Source: Treponema sp.
Lineage (GTDB): Bacteria; Spirochaetota; Spirochaetia; Treponematales; Treponemataceae
DNA length: 64,000 bases
Assembly (NCBI GenBank): GCA_024693715.1
Contig: JAILKS010000025.1
Location: 1 to 64,000 of the forward strand
Direction: 5' to 3'
Each line of letters begins with the position of its first letter. Position 1 is the first letter of the stretch. A program made the translations under genes and the position numbers. Under the pieces are notes generated by a model. That model did not search any database. It was not told the DNA's origin and saw only the letters and a program-made list of their open reading frames with translations. This document shows, one piece after another, positions 18,469 through 28,290 of the stretch.

Positions 18469-19955
18469 TTTGTTTCTCCTTTATTTTCTTCAAATATGGT
18501 TCTAAGAGCCCTTAGTTTTTCATTAGTCTCTTCCCATTCACGGTCTGCATTGCTGTCATATACAATTCCGCCGCCGGCCTGCAGGCTCCAGACTTTCGCC
18601 TGCTTGAGCGCGCAGCGTATTGCAATACAGAAATCAAGATCTCCGTTTGACTGAATATATCCGACCGCTCCTGCATAAAATCTTCGTTTTGTTTTTTCGA
18701 TTCTGCTCAGGATTTCGATTGCACTTATTTTTGGGGCACCGCTTACAGTTCCTGCAGGGAACGCTGCGCGCAAAACCTGTATAGGTTTCAGGCCGGCGGC
18801 GACTTTTCCTTGAACATCACTAACGATGTGCATTACATGACTAAAAAGTTCAACTTCCATAAATCGTGTAACTTCTACGCTTGCGTTTGTACAGACGCGT
18901 CCAAGATCATTTCGTGCAAGGTCTACAAGCATAAGATGTTCAGCTCTTTCCTTTGCATCATTTAAAAGTTCTGTTTTTAATTCTTCGTCTTCTAAAGAAT
19001 TTTTTCCACGTCGTCTCGTTCCTGCAATCGGACGTATAGATGCAACTCCATCACGAACGCGTACAAGACTTTCTGGTGATGATCCTATTAGCTGTCGTTC
19101 ACCAAAGTCGATGTAAAAAAGATATGGACTAGGATTTACCGCACGAAGTCTTCTGTAAATTTCAAGTGCGGAGTTATCACATTCAATCTGGAGACGACGG
19201 CTCGGAACAGCCTGTAGTAAATTTCCTGCAACGATTTCTTTTTTGATTGATTCAACTTTTTCTTTATATTCACGTTCACTCTGTTTTAAATCTGTAATCG
19301 TGCGGACTTTACATGGCTCTTCTGGTTCAGAAAGATATGTAAAATCCATATCGTTTAATCGTTTCTTTAAATCGCTTACTGCTTTTTCAAGATCAATCTG
19401 GTGTTCATTATAGTTGAGTGCAAACACATGAATCTTTTCTGTAAAGTGATCAAACACGACATAAAGATGACCTGCAACAAATTCGCTTTCTGGTATATGA
19501 AGTTCATCTGTCTGTGCACAAAGATTTATCGTGTCACATCTTGCTGCAAACTCATAGCTTAAATATCCGAGCCCGCTTGCAGGAACAGGAATTGTGTTTG
19601 AACTTTCTGTTCCGTCTTCATTGTGTGTTATACTCATATCGTTTTGAGACGCTACATAGACAAGTGCATCAAGGATGTCCGGTGTGTGAAGAACTCTGCT
19701 TCCAGGGGCAATCGTTTCGCCTGTTTCGTTTTTGCCTCTGTAGGGCAGACGACGGCCGTCGATTAAAAATGCGACACCCTCATCGTCCTGTACGATGTGA
19801 AAAGCAGGTTCTAAGAGTAAAATTGAATAACGCTCACGCCCCCGCGCAAAGCTTGCGCTTTCAAGGATTGCCGAAGCTCCGATTTTTCGCGCCAGGGAAA
19901 ACGGTGTGTATCTGTCGCATGGAATTGAAAAATAAATTGAATCTGTACGTGTCAT
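18465..19955 (-). CDS. trpE: TrpE, anthranilate synthase component I
   Basis: Chorismate-using enzyme; 496 residues. The C-terminal chorismate-binding domain shows IAGTRRRGKNSLEDEEL near residue 311, LVDLARNDLGRVC near 342, FPAGTVSGAPKISAIEIL near 396 and AGGGIVYDS near 460, all expected for active TrpE. It is first in the trp operon with AGGAG as ribosome binding site. A consensus promoter and a palindrome lie directly upstream. No Trp-rich leader peptide was seen, so control is likely by a DNA-binding repressor and not by attenuation. Confidence 0.95.
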   Translation of the reverse strand: MTRTDSIYFSIPCDRYTPFSLARKIGASAILESASFARGRERYSILLLEPAFHIVQDDEGVAFLIDGRRLPYRGKNETGETIAPGSRVLHTPDILDALVYVASQNDMSITHNEDGTESSNTIPVPASGLGYLSYEFAARCDTINLCAQTDELHIPESEFVAGHLYVVFDHFTEKIHVFALNYNEHQIDLEKAVSDLKKRLNDMDFTYLSEPEEPCKVRTITDLKQSEREYKEKVESIKKEIVAGNLLQAVPSRRLQIECDNSALEIYRRLRAVNPSPYLFYIDFGERQLIGSSPESLVRVRDGVASIRPIAGTRRRGKNSLEDEELKTELLNDAKERAEHLMLVDLARNDLGRVCTNASVEVTRFMEVELFSHVMHIVSDVQGKVAAGLKPIQVLRAAFPAGTVSGAPKISAIEILSRIEKTKRRFYAGAVGYIQSNGDLDFCIAIRCALKQAKVWSLQAGGGIVYDSNADREWEETNEKLRALRTIFEENKGETK

Positions 19956-19973
19956 GTCTGCTCCTGTATAACA

Positions 19974-19991
19974 GTTACTATATGTAGTAAC
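19974..19991 (-). promoter_or_regulatory. Palindromic operator candidate of the trp operon
   Basis: GTTACTA-TATG-TAGTAAC on the plus strand is a perfect 7+7 inverted repeat located about 8-26 bases downstream of the predicted transcription start, between promoter and trpE. It has ACTA half-sites as TrpR operators do, but the spacing between half-sites is four bases where the E. coli trp operator has six. The repressor is unknown. Confidence 0.6.
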
Positions 19992-20005
19992 ACTCTCCAG
20001 AAAAG

Positions 20006-20034
20006 AATATACACTGAGATTTTGTTTCTGTCAA
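20006..20034 (-). promoter_or_regulatory. trp operon promoter
   Basis: On the minus strand TTGACA (20034-20029) and TATATT (20011-20006) are separated by 17 bases. This is one of the closest sigma70 consensus matches in the window. Confidence 0.82.
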
Positions 20035-20063
20035 TAGGAACAAGAAAAAAAATTAAATTTCTT

Positions 20064-20097
20064 AAAAAAAACACTGCAGGCTTTAATCCCGCAGTGT
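20064..20097 (-). terminator. Rho-independent terminator after leuS
   Basis: On the minus strand ACACTGC and GCAGTGT form a seven-base-pair stem around 13 bases and are followed by seven T. It insulates the trp promoter from leuS read-through. Confidence 0.88.
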
Positions 20098-20127
20098 CTG
20101 TTCTGTTTTTATTCAGCTTAGAAAAAA

Positions 20128-22680
20128 CTATTTAATTACGATGTTTACAAGCTTATTCGGAACTACGATGCACTTAACGATTTCGTGTCCGTTGGTAAAC
20201 TTTTTAACGTCTGCACGTGCAAATGCTGTTTCTTTAAGTGTGTCATCTGCTGTTCCTGCAGGTGCTTCAAATGTATCACGCTTTTTGCCGTTTACCATTA
20301 CAACGATTGTCTTTGTATCATCGACTGTCCATTCTTCGTTTGCCTTTGGCCATGCAACGTAGGCGATGGTTTCTTTGTTGCCAAGTTTTTCCCAGAGTTC
20401 TTCACCAAGGTGTGGTGCATAAGGAGAAAGAACTTTTACAAAGTCGCTCCACATTGCTTTTGGAATTTCAGGGAGCTTTGAAAGTTCGTTGATGAAAATC
20501 ATCATCTGGCTTATAGCAGTGTTAAAGTTCAATGTTGCTGTATCATCGGTTACCTTTTTGATTGTCTGGGCAAACGTTTTTCTTGCGCTGAGCAATGCTT
20601 TATCTTCGAGCTTGCCTGTGATGTCGATGTCTGCCATTGGCTTTTCTGAAACTGCCCAGACTTTTTCGAGGAAGCGGTGGATACCAACGATTCCCTGTGT
20701 TGCCCAAGGTTTACTCATTGTAAGAGGTCCCATGAACATTTCGTACATACGAACAGAGTCTGCTCCGTATGCTTTGATTTCATCATCAGGATTTACTACG
20801 TTCTTTAAAGATTTAGACATCTTTGCAACAATCTGTTCGAGCTCTTCGCCTGTTGCTTTTTCGTAGTATTTTCCGTCTTCTTTCTGTTCAACTTCATCAA
20901 CCGGAACGAGTGTCTTGTTTTTTCTCTGGAATGCAAATGAAGTAATCATTCCCTGGTTGATAAGGCGCTGGAATGGTTCTTTTGTAGAAACAAATCCTAA
21001 GTCATAAAGAACCTTGTGCCAGAAACGGGCATATAGCAAGTGAAGAACGGCGTGTTCTGCACCACCAATATAAAGATCTACCGGCATCCAGTAGTTTTCT
21101 GCTTCTTTTGAACAGAAGGCCTTGTTATTTTTTGGATCAAGATAACGTAAGTAGTACCAGCATGAACCACCCCACTGAGGCATTGTGTTAGTTTCTCGTT
21201 TTGCATCTGCGCCACACTTAGGGCACTTGCAGTTTACCCATGGATCAATTGCAGCAAGAGGAGATTCTCCTGTTCCTGTTGGCTGGTAAGATTTTACTTC
21301 TGGAAGCTCAACCGGCAGCTGATCTTCAGGAACTGGAACTGTTCCACATTTTGGACAGTGGATAAGAGGAATTGGTTCACCCCAGTAGCGCTGGCGGCTG
21401 TATACCCAGTCACGGAGCTTGTAATTTATAGCTTTACGGCCAATTTTCTTTTCTTCAAGAAATTCCAGCATTTTGGCAATGGCATCTGCCTTGTTAAGAC
21501 CATCAAGGAATTCAGAGTTTACGTGAATACCATCCTGAGTCCAGGCCTGCTTCTGTACATCAACTTCAGATTTAAGAACTTCGATGATTGGAAGATTGAA
21601 CTTCTTGGCAAATTCCCAGTCACGATCATCGTGAGCAGGAACGGCCATAATTGCACCTGTACCGTAAGAAATTAATACATAATCAGCAATCCAGATTGGA
21701 ATTAATTTGCCGTTTACAGGATTGATTGCATAGCTTCCAGAGAATACACCAGTTTTATCTTTTGCAAGGTCTGTACGTTCAAGGTCAGATTTTTTAGCTG
21801 CTGCTTCCTGGTAGTCTTTTACAGCTTTTTCCTGTTCTTTAGTTGTAATCTTAGAGATAATTGCATGTTCTGGAGAAACAACCATATAGGTTGCTCCAAA
21901 AAGTGTATCACAACGGGTTGTGTAAACTGTGAGTTTATCTTCTGTTGGCTTTCCATCTTTATCTGCAACTGTAAAAGTTACTTCTGCACCTGTAGATTTT
22001 CCAATCCAGTTATGCTGCATAAGTTTTACAGATTCTGGCCAATCCAAACCTTCAAGGTCATTATCCAGACGGTCAGCGTAATCTGTAATCTTCAAAATCC
22101 ACTGGCGGATTGTTTTGTGAGTAACCTGTGTATGACAGCGTTCACAGCGGCCTTCTTTTACTTCCTCGTTTGCAAGTCCTGTCATACAAGAAGGGCACCA
22201 GTTGATTGGAGTTTGAGCTTCGTAGGCTAATCCTTTTTTATAAAGCTGAAGGAATATCCACTGGGTCCACTTGTAATAATCTGCTTCACAGGTAGAAACA
22301 CAGCGATCCCAGTCATAAGAAAAACCAAGAGATTTAATCTGCTGGGTGAATTTTTCAATATTTGCGTTTGTTGTAATTTTTGGGTGAGTTCCAGTTTTAA
22401 TAGCGTAGTTTTCTGCTGGAAGACCAAAAGAGTCAAATCCCATTGGGTGAAGAACATTATAGCCATTCATACGTAGGTAGCGGCAGTAAATATCTGTTGC
22501 GGTATAGCCTTCTGGATGTCCTACATGTAGACCCGCAGCGCTTGGATATGGGAACATATCCAGAACATACATACGTTTCTCTGGAGGGAATTTTTCATCC
22601 TCATTTGCTTTAAAAGTTTTGTGTTCGTCCCAGTACTTCTGCCATTTTGGCTCGATGGACTCAAAAGGGTACTTACTCAT
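20128..22680 (-). CDS. leuS: LeuS, leucyl-tRNA synthetase
   Basis: Class I synthetase charging tRNA-Leu; 850 residues. HIGH-type motif is [18 protein letters not shown], the zinc-like Cys pairs CPSCMTG and CERCH appear near residue 155, the editing (CP1) region follows, and KMSKSLKN is near 620. The open frame runs 26 codons further upstream to a TTG, but the ATG at 22680 has GAGGCAG before it and starts with the normal [17 protein letters not shown]. Its own -10-like TATAAT lies about 90 bases upstream. No T-box structure was recognised in that short leader. Confidence 0.96.
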   Translation of the reverse strand: MSKYPFESIEPKWQKYWDEHKTFKANEDEKFPPEKRMYVLDMFPYPSAAGLHVGHPEGYTATDIYCRYLRMNGYNVLHPMGFDSFGLPAENYAIKTGTHPKITTNANIEKFTQQIKSLGFSYDWDRCVSTCEADYYKWTQWIFLQLYKKGLAYEAQTPINWCPSCMTGLANEEVKEGRCERCHTQVTHKTIRQWILKITDYADRLDNDLEGLDWPESVKLMQHNWIGKSTGAEVTFTVADKDGKPTEDKLTVYTTRCDTLFGATYMVVSPEHAIISKITTKEQEKAVKDYQEAAAKKSDLERTDLAKDKTGVFSGSYAINPVNGKLIPIWIADYVLISYGTGAIMAVPAHDDRDWEFAKKFNLPIIEVLKSEVDVQKQAWTQDGIHVNSEFLDGLNKADAIAKMLEFLEEKKIGRKAINYKLRDWVYSRQRYWGEPIPLIHCPKCGTVPVPEDQLPVELPEVKSYQPTGTGESPLAAIDPWVNCKCPKCGADAKRETNTMPQWGGSCWYYLRYLDPKNNKAFCSKEAENYWMPVDLYIGGAEHAVLHLLYARFWHKVLYDLGFVSTKEPFQRLINQGMITSFAFQRKNKTLVPVDEVEQKEDGKYYEKATGEELEQIVAKMSKSLKNVVNPDDEIKAYGADSVRMYEMFMGPLTMSKPWATQGIVGIHRFLEKVWAVSEKPMADIDITGKLEDKALLSARKTFAQTIKKVTDDTATLNFNTAISQMMIFINELSKLPEIPKAMWSDFVKVLSPYAPHLGEELWEKLGNKETIAYVAWPKANEEWTVDDTKTIVVMVNGKKRDTFEAPAGTADDTLKETAFARADVKKFTNGHEIVKCIVVPNKLVNIVIK

Positions 22681-22846
22681 TTTTACTGCCTCGTATAAAG
22701 TGTTTTTTTTATTTTGCTTTGCAACGTTTGTTTTTATGATGAACTTTCGTGCTTGCAATGTGAAATATTATAGTAAAAAAAATGGATAGTGAAAATATAC
22801 TTGCGTTCTATTTTGAACTTTGTAGAGAATTTATGCCTGAGCCCTG

Positions 22847-22875
22847 TTGAATAGAAGCTTTTTTTTCGGTAAAAT
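22847..22875 (+). promoter_or_regulatory. Promoter of the EF-G gene
   Basis: TTGAAT (22847-22852) and TAAAAT (22870-22875) are 17 bases apart, giving a leader of about 43 bases with an AGAAGAGG ribosome binding site. Confidence 0.55.
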
Positions 22876-22924
22876 AGCATGATAAGTATAATCTACGAAT
22901 ATTTTTTTTAGAAGAGGTATTAAT

Positions 22925-25021
22925 ATGGCTTGGGATATTTCAAAAGTAAGAAATATCGGTATCAGTGCCCACATTGACTCAGGAAAAACAACAACTTCTG
23001 AACGTATTTTGTTCTACTGTAACAAAATTCATGCTATTCACGAAGTTCGTGGTAAGGACGGTGTTGGTGCTGTAATGGATAACATGGAACTGGAACGTGA
23101 AAGAGGTATTACAATCCAGTCGGCTGCTACTCAGGTTCAGTGGAAAGACTACACAATCAACCTTATCGACACACCGGGACACGTAGACTTTACTGTAGAA
23201 GTTGAACGTTCTCTTCGCGTTCTTGACGGTGCTATTATGATTCTCTGTGCCGTTGCCGGTGTTCAGTCTCAGTCTATTACTGTAGACCGCCAGCTTAAAC
23301 GCTATCATGTACCGCGTGTAGCTTTCGTAAACAAATGTGACCGACAGGGTGCAAATCCACTCAGAGTACGTATGCAGTTACGCGAAAAATTAGGATTAAA
23401 TGCTTATATGATGGAACTTCCAATCGGTCTGGAAGACAAGCTCGAAGGCGTTGTAGATTTAGTAGGCATGAAAGCAATGTATTTTGACGGACCAAACGGA
23501 GAAGATATTCGTATTGCTGAGATACCTGCAAATATGACTGCAGATGCTGAAAAATATCGTGAAGAACTTTTGGATGCTGCTTCTATGTTCGATGATTCCC
23601 TTATGGAAGAAATCATGGAAAAAGGATACGCTTCTGTATCTGAAGACAAACTTATTGCAGCTATCCGTAAAGGTACTCTCGCAGAACAGTTCGTCGGAGT
23701 ATTCTGTGGTTCAGCTCACGTAAACAAAGGTATTCAGCCGCTTCTCGATGCTGTTGCACGTTACCTTCCATCTCCTGATGAAGTTAATAACGTTGCTCTT
23801 GATCTTGATAACAATGAAGCTGAAGTTCCACTTTCATCTGATGATACAAAACCAACTGTTGCCCTTGCATTCAAGCTTGATGACGGACAGTATGGTCAGC
23901 TTACATATACCCGTGTATATCAGGGAAAAATCAAGAAAGGTGAAGAACTTTACAATACACGTTCAAAGAAAAAGTTTAAGGTTGGACGTCTTGTCCGCAT
24001 GAACTCTGCACAGATGGAAGATATTAACGAAGGATGTTCAGGAGATATCGTAGCTTTGTTCGGTGTTGATTGTGCTTCCGGCGATACATTTGTAAGCGGA
24101 AACATCAACTACTCAATGGCTTCTATGTTCGTTCCGGAACCTGTAATTTCTCTTTCTATCGAACCAAAAGACAAGCAGGCAGCTATTCAGATGTCTAAAG
24201 CCTTGAACCGCTTTACAAAAGAAGACCCTACATTCCAGACATATACAGATCCGGAATCTGGTGAAACAATCATCAAGGGTATGGGTGAATTACATCTTGC
24301 AGTTTATGTTGAACGTATGAAGCGTGAATATAACTGTGAAGTAACAACTGGTGCTCCACAGGTAGCTTACCGTGAATCTATTACAACTCAGGGTGACTTT
24401 AACTATACACATAAGAAACAGTCTGGTGGTTCTGGTCAGTATGGTCGTGTAGCAGGTTTCATGGAACCTATAACAGACAAAGACTACGAATTCGTAGACG
24501 CAATTAAGGGAGGTGCAATTCCTAATGAATTCATTCCTTCCTGCGATAAAGGTTTCCAGAAAGCTATGAAGGAAGGTTCGTTAATCGGAGCTCCTATTGT
24601 TGGTGTTAAGATGACAATCAATGATGGTCAGTCTCACCCGGTAGACTCTAACGATAACGCATTCCAGATTGCTGCTATTGGTGCTTTCCGTGAAGGTTAT
24701 CTTAAAGCAAAGCCTGTTATTCTTGAACCTATCATGAAGGTACAGATGACAGCTCCTACAGAATTCCAGGGTAACTTGTTCGGTCTTATTAACCAGAGAC
24801 GTGGTGTAATCGTTGATTCAACTGATGAAAACAACACATCAACAGTTAATGCTGAAGTTCCTCTTTCTGAAATGTTCGGATTCTCTACTATCCTTCGTTC
24901 TTCAACACAGGGAAAAGGTGAATTCACAATGGAATTCGAAAAATACGGTAAAGTTCCAAATGCAATTGCAGATGAACTTATTGCAAAACATAAAGCAGAA
25001 AAAGAAGCAGCTAAGAAATAG
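22925..25021 (+). CDS. fusA: Elongation factor G, mitochondrial EF-G1-like type
   Basis: Translational GTPase of 698 residues. G motifs: [28 protein letters not shown] and NKCDR. The [11 protein letters not shown]-loop, [15 protein letters not shown] and [15 protein letters not shown] stretches resemble mitochondrial EF-G1 and the spirochaete spdEFG group more than standard bacterial EF-G, which reads AHIDAGKTT and GITITSAAT. In spirochaetes that carry two such proteins, translocation and recycling are divided between them. Which role applies here cannot be decided without the second copy. Confidence 0.88.
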   Translation: MAWDISKVRNIGISAHIDSGKTTTSERILFYCNKIHAIHEVRGKDGVGAVMDNMELERERGITIQSAATQVQWKDYTINLIDTPGHVDFTVEVERSLRVLDGAIMILCAVAGVQSQSITVDRQLKRYHVPRVAFVNKCDRQGANPLRVRMQLREKLGLNAYMMELPIGLEDKLEGVVDLVGMKAMYFDGPNGEDIRIAEIPANMTADAEKYREELLDAASMFDDSLMEEIMEKGYASVSEDKLIAAIRKGTLAEQFVGVFCGSAHVNKGIQPLLDAVARYLPSPDEVNNVALDLDNNEAEVPLSSDDTKPTVALAFKLDDGQYGQLTYTRVYQGKIKKGEELYNTRSKKKFKVGRLVRMNSAQMEDINEGCSGDIVALFGVDCASGDTFVSGNINYSMASMFVPEPVISLSIEPKDKQAAIQMSKALNRFTKEDPTFQTYTDPESGETIIKGMGELHLAVYVERMKREYNCEVTTGAPQVAYRESITTQGDFNYTHKKQSGGSGQYGRVAGFMEPITDKDYEFVDAIKGGAIPNEFIPSCDKGFQKAMKEGSLIGAPIVGVKMTINDGQSHPVDSNDNAFQIAAIGAFREGYLKAKPVILEPIMKVQMTAPTEFQGNLFGLINQRRGVIVDSTDENNTSTVNAEVPLSEMFGFSTILRSSTQGKGEFTMEFEKYGKVPNAIADELIAKHKAEKEAAKK

Positions 25022-25035
25022 TTGTTTATGAGTAA

Positions 25036-25060
25036 ACGGGTTTTGTTTTTCAAAGCCCGT
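25036..25060 (+). other. Stem-loop between EF-G and the RecA-like gene
   Basis: ACGGGTTTTG pairs with CAAAGCCCGT over ten positions (one G-U) around five T. There is no T-run after it, so it may modulate read-through or mRNA stability, not end transcription. Confidence 0.5.
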
Positions 25061-25081
25061 ACAAAAATTTAAGGAAACAAT

Positions 25082-25741
25082 ATGGAAAAGAAAGATTTAA
25101 TTGAACACAGCCCTGTTCGTTTTTTTGATAAAGCAACAAATGCCGGACTTAAAACTGGTGAAATGGGTCTTATCACAGCAAAAAAAGGACTTGGAAAGAC
25201 TTCTATTCTTGTTCAGTTTGGTATTGATTCATTATTGAACGATAAGGCTCTTGTTCACGTTTCTTTTGATCAGCAGTCTTCTAATGTTATTGCATGGTAC
25301 TCAAGCATTCTTTCAGAAATTGCTAAGAAAAAGAATTTCAACATTGATGATATTAATGAAGATATCGTAAGAAACAGAACAATCTTGAATTTTAATCAGG
25401 AAACTTTTACTTTGCCAAGAGTTGTTAATACAATCAAGGCATTAAAAGAAGGCGGAATTAAAATTGAATCTGTCGTAGTTGACGGACTTGATCTTGCTAA
25501 AACTTCAAAAGAAGATATCGACTGCTTTGCAAATTTCATCAAAAAAGAATCTATGACATCTTGGTTCAGCTATACAAGTGAAGCTTCAACTCTTAAAGAT
25601 ACAATTGATTCTGCAAAATCTGATTACTTTGCAACAGTTGCACATCTTAGTGCTGAAGGAAAAGACCTTTCTTTAACTGTAATTAAAAACGGAGAAGGAA
25701 AAGTTTCTCTTGATACTAAGACTCTCCTTATTTCTAAATAA
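25082..25741 (+). CDS. RecA/KaiC-like ATPase of unknown role
   Basis: A 219-residue P-loop protein. The Walker A motif is AKKGLGKTS near residue 33 and the Walker B-like strand is IESVVVDGLD near 140. ALVHVSFDQQSSNV resembles the RecA/DnaB/KaiC-fold strand following Walker A. It stands 60 bases after the EF-G gene with an AAGGAA site, so it may be co-transcribed. I do not recognise a named family. The last 80 residues have no obvious motif. Confidence 0.6.
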   Translation: MEKKDLIEHSPVRFFDKATNAGLKTGEMGLITAKKGLGKTSILVQFGIDSLLNDKALVHVSFDQQSSNVIAWYSSILSEIAKKKNFNIDDINEDIVRNRTILNFNQETFTLPRVVNTIKALKEGGIKIESVVVDGLDLAKTSKEDIDCFANFIKKESMTSWFSYTSEASTLKDTIDSAKSDYFATVAHLSAEGKDLSLTVIKNGEGKVSLDTKTLLISK

Positions 25742-25764
25742 ACAATAGATTAGAAATAAAAATT

Positions 25765-25814
25765 AAGGGTTGTCCGAAAAAGATTATTAATTCTTTTCAT
25801 ACCGGGCAACCCTT
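25765..25814. terminator. Bidirectional terminator between convergent genes
   Basis: AAGGGTTG (25765-25772) pairs with CAACCCTT (25807-25814), with further inner pairing. A/T-rich tracts flank both sides. It would serve the RecA-like gene and the convergent membrane-protein gene. The arm AAGGGTTGTCC resembles the core of the dispersed repeat family. Confidence 0.75.
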
Positions 25815-25852
25815 TATTATTTAACTGAAGATTAAAATATCACTGTCAAAAA

Positions 25853-26719
25853 CTACTGCTGATTATCTAAATCCTTCCATGGAAAAAGGAAGCTTCTTAA
25901 TTTTCTTGGACCTAAAATATCCCTGTCTTCCTGAATAAGATCATCCCATGGAATTTCCTTACGTTCACGTTTTGTAGTAAGCTCAGGATGCTTTTCAAGA
26001 TAATCATATTTATAAAGACGCAATCTTAACGCATTAGCCTTATTTATAGATATTCCTGCTAAAAACGGCATGAATCCAATCAGGAAAACTGAAAGGGCAA
26101 GCATAATCAAAGTGTGAATTCCTACAAGAATTGAAAAACCTGTATTATCAAAAAAGATGATGAAACATTTTTTAATGCATTTTCGAAAATTATTATGCAT
26201 GTTACATCTCAAAGGAATAAACCATTGAAGTGCAAGAACAATCATTACCCCAAGCCAGAAAAGAAATGCACCTGCAAGAAATGAAACAATTGAAGTTCCC
26301 TGAACAAAATAAAACTCAAGGCTGAAAGAAAATATAATTATTGCGACACTGCAAAATAATCCATGAAGAACAGCATCCTTCAGAACACCTGGAATTGCCT
26401 TGAATAAATCAACAATATGAACGCCATCAAAATCTGCAATTTTTACTGCAAGTTCACCGAATGCAAGACGCAATATTGATATTCCGATGCACATAATAAT
26501 AAAAAGAGCACATTGAATTAAAACCAAACCCAAAGGAAAATCAGTTACCGCCTGATCCAGATTTTCCATTGTAACTTCAATTCCAAATAAAGCAGGAGTA
26601 GCACTAATCAAAATAATACTGCCGACTATCCAGAATAAAGTTATTATATTTGTAATAAGGACAAGTAAAAGATTATCCCACCCGTCACAAAAACTTTTCT
26701 TTAACAAAAAACCATACAT
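25853..26719 (-). CDS. Polytopic membrane protein, unknown function
   Basis: A 288-residue protein with about six hydrophobic segments (near residues 15-40, 65-90, 115-130, 140-165, 195-225) and a hydrophilic C-terminus ending in a PRKLRSFLFPWKD stretch. I do not recognise the family with confidence. It follows marR on the same strand after 42 bases, but has its own promoter-like sequence. No Shine-Dalgarno precedes the ATG, consistent with a leaderless transcript. Confidence 0.65.
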   Translation of the reverse strand: MYGFLLKKSFCDGWDNLLLVLITNIITLFWIVGSIILISATPALFGIEVTMENLDQAVTDFPLGLVLIQCALFIIMCIGISILRLAFGELAVKIADFDGVHIVDLFKAIPGVLKDAVLHGLFCSVAIIIFSFSLEFYFVQGTSIVSFLAGAFLFWLGVMIVLALQWFIPLRCNMHNNFRKCIKKCFIIFFDNTGFSILVGIHTLIMLALSVFLIGFMPFLAGISINKANALRLRLYKYDYLEKHPELTTKRERKEIPWDDLIQEDRDILGPRKLRSFLFPWKDLDNQQ

Positions 26720-26725
26720 ACAATG

Positions 26726-26754
26726 AATCTAATGGAAAAAAGCATTAAAATCAA
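26726..26754 (-). promoter_or_regulatory. Promoter of the membrane-protein gene, leaderless geometry
   Basis: On the minus strand TTGATT (26754-26749) and TAGATT (26731-26726) are 17 bases apart and the -10 box ends six bases before the ATG. Confidence 0.55.
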
Positions 26755-26761
26755 GCAGTTA

Positions 26762-27196
26762 TTAAATGCTGAAATTTCTTTCTATACGGTTCAATAAAAA
26801 TACAAACTGATTTTTTTCATCTTCAGAAAATCCCGTATAAAATTTTTCAATAAGTTTTTTAGAAATATCAAGGGTTCTGCTGTTATAATCACTACCCTTT
26901 TCTGTAAGCATAATGAATTTATTTCTGCGGTCAGCTTCATCAGTTTTCATAAATACAAGACCTTCCGCCTCAAGTTTACGGACAAGAACTGTCGTTGTAG
27001 ATTTATCTCTGTTTATTTTCTGCGCAAGCTCATTCATTTTCATTTTTGGAACGAGCGACAACTGGAACAATATGTTTCCATGTGATGATGCAACTTTATT
27101 CAACCCCTGCTCATTAAGCTTTTTGATAAGAAAATCCTGAGTCAGCGAATGAATGTGAGAGATTTTAGAAATGCTGTTCTGTACTTCATTTTTCAT
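26762..27196 (-). CDS. MarR-family transcriptional regulator
   Basis: A 144-residue winged-helix protein. MKMNELAQKINRDKSTTTVLVRKLEAEGLVFMKTDEADRRNKFIMLTEKG is the recognition helix plus wing, with the typical DxR...LT pattern. The frame continues 54 codons upstream into the divergent promoter region; I place the start at the ATG at 27196, directly after its promoter. It is divergent from a nucleoside-type ABC transporter operon with overlapping -35 boxes, so autoregulation and control of the transporter are likely. Confidence 0.88.
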   Translation of the reverse strand: MKNEVQNSISKISHIHSLTQDFLIKKLNEQGLNKVASSHGNILFQLSLVPKMKMNELAQKINRDKSTTTVLVRKLEAEGLVFMKTDEADRRNKFIMLTEKGSDYNSRTLDISKKLIEKFYTGFSEDEKNQFVFLLNRIERNFSI

Positions 27197-27202
27197 ATTT
27201 TT

Positions 27203-27231
27203 ATTATAAAAGCAATTTTTGCTCTTGACAA
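27203..27231 (-). promoter_or_regulatory. marR promoter, leaderless geometry
   Basis: On the minus strand TTGTCA (27231-27226) and TATAAT (27208-27203) are 17 bases apart; six bases separate the -10 box from the ATG. AGCAA-TTT-TTGCT, a small inverted repeat, lies in the spacer at 27211-27223. Confidence 0.75.
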
Positions 27232-27253
27232 TAGTTTTATATAAAACTAATAT
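27225..27253 (+). promoter_or_regulatory. BMP transporter promoter, leaderless geometry
   Basis: TTGACA (27225-27230) and TAATAT (27248-27253) are 17 bases apart. Seven bases separate the -10 box from the ATG at 27261. The -35 box shares five bases with the -35 box of the divergent marR promoter. Confidence 0.8.
27232..27249. promoter_or_regulatory. Perfect 18-bp palindrome, likely MarR operator
   Basis: TAGTTTTATATAAAACTA is a perfect palindrome filling the spacer of the BMP promoter and touching its -10 box. Its position next to marR and its size suit a MarR dimer, which would block both promoters. Confidence 0.7.
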
Positions 27254-27260
27254 ACACACT

Positions 27261-28274
27261 ATGAAAAAGATTATTTTATTATTATCATCATTATTTTTAT
27301 TATTCGGATGTTCATCAAAAAAGAACGGTAAATCAATTGCAGTTTTTGTACCAGGCATTATTGAAGACAGTCCTTGTTACAAAATGCTCGCTGACGGTGT
27401 TCAAAACGCAGTTAATAATTTCAACCAGAACAAAAGCGATGAGAACAAAGCGCAGCTGTTCATAATGGAAGCAGGTAATAATCAGTCTGAATGGGCAGAA
27501 AAGATTACAGCCTTATGTGCTAGTGGAAAGTATGATTTAATCATTTCTTCAAACCCTTCTTTACCGGCGATAGTTGAACCTCTTACACAGCAGTTTCCCG
27601 ATCAGAAATTCATCCTTCTGGATGCAACATGGGAAAACAACGATAACATTTATACTGTCTGCTACAATCAGTATGAACAGGCATATCTTACTGGTTATAT
27701 ATCAGGCTTAATGTCAAAAACAAAAAAAATTGCTTTAATAGCAGCACAGGAATATCCTGTTATGAATGACATTCTTTTTCCTTATTACAAAAAAGGAGCA
27801 CAGGCTGCAGACGGATCATGTGAAGTTTCATTTTTCGTTGTAGGCAACTGGTATGATGCAAATAAAAGCGCAGTAATCAGTAATACAGCAATAAACGACG
27901 GAGTTGATGTTCTTCTTCCAATCTGCGGTGGAGCGGCACAGGGAGTCATTAATTCTGCAGTAAACAACAAGGCATACATTACATGGTTTGATAACAACGG
28001 ATTTTCAAAAGCTCCCGGAACTGTTATTTCAAGTGCCATAATGGAACAGGAAAAAATGTCAGAACTTCTTGTAAAAAAATATTTTGAAGGAAAAATCCCA
28101 TGGGGAACTTCTGATACAGCCGGTATGAAAGATGGTTTTGTACGCTTCATCGAGGATGATCCTTTGTATACCGCAACAGTTCCTGAGGATATTCAGAAAA
28201 AAATGAGCGAACAGATTAAAGAAATCACAAAAAAACCTTTGGTAGAAACAAAACAATTTACGTTTGCAAAATAA
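27261..28274 (+). CDS. BMP/TmpC (PnrA-like) substrate-binding lipoprotein
   Basis: A lipoprotein with signal sequence KKIILLLSSLFLLFGCSS, the lipidated Cys being residue 17. The mature part matches the basic membrane protein family (PF02608): SIAVFVPGIIEDSPCYKMLADGV, KFILLDATW, YEQAYLTGYISGLMSK and VDVLLPICGGAAQGVI. Family members in treponemes bind purine nucleosides; the ligand here is inferred. The frame opens 14 codons upstream, but the ATG at 27261 begins the signal peptide and sits right after the promoter. First gene of a four-gene ABC operon. Confidence 0.9.
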   Translation: MKKIILLLSSLFLLFGCSSKKNGKSIAVFVPGIIEDSPCYKMLADGVQNAVNNFNQNKSDENKAQLFIMEAGNNQSEWAEKITALCASGKYDLIISSNPSLPAIVEPLTQQFPDQKFILLDATWENNDNIYTVCYNQYEQAYLTGYISGLMSKTKKIALIAAQEYPVMNDILFPYYKKGAQAADGSCEVSFFVVGNWYDANKSAVISNTAINDGVDVLLPICGGAAQGVINSAVNNKAYITWFDNNGFSKAPGTVISSAIMEQEKMSELLVKKYFEGKIPWGTSDTAGMKDGFVRFIEDDPLYTATVPEDIQKKMSEQIKEITKKPLVETKQFTFAK

Positions 28275-28290
28275 AATTACGAGCACATAA

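Noticed and set aside
22681-22770. Possible T-box riboswitch before leuS.
   Set aside because: The leader is about 90 bases and has no T-box sequence or specifier structure.
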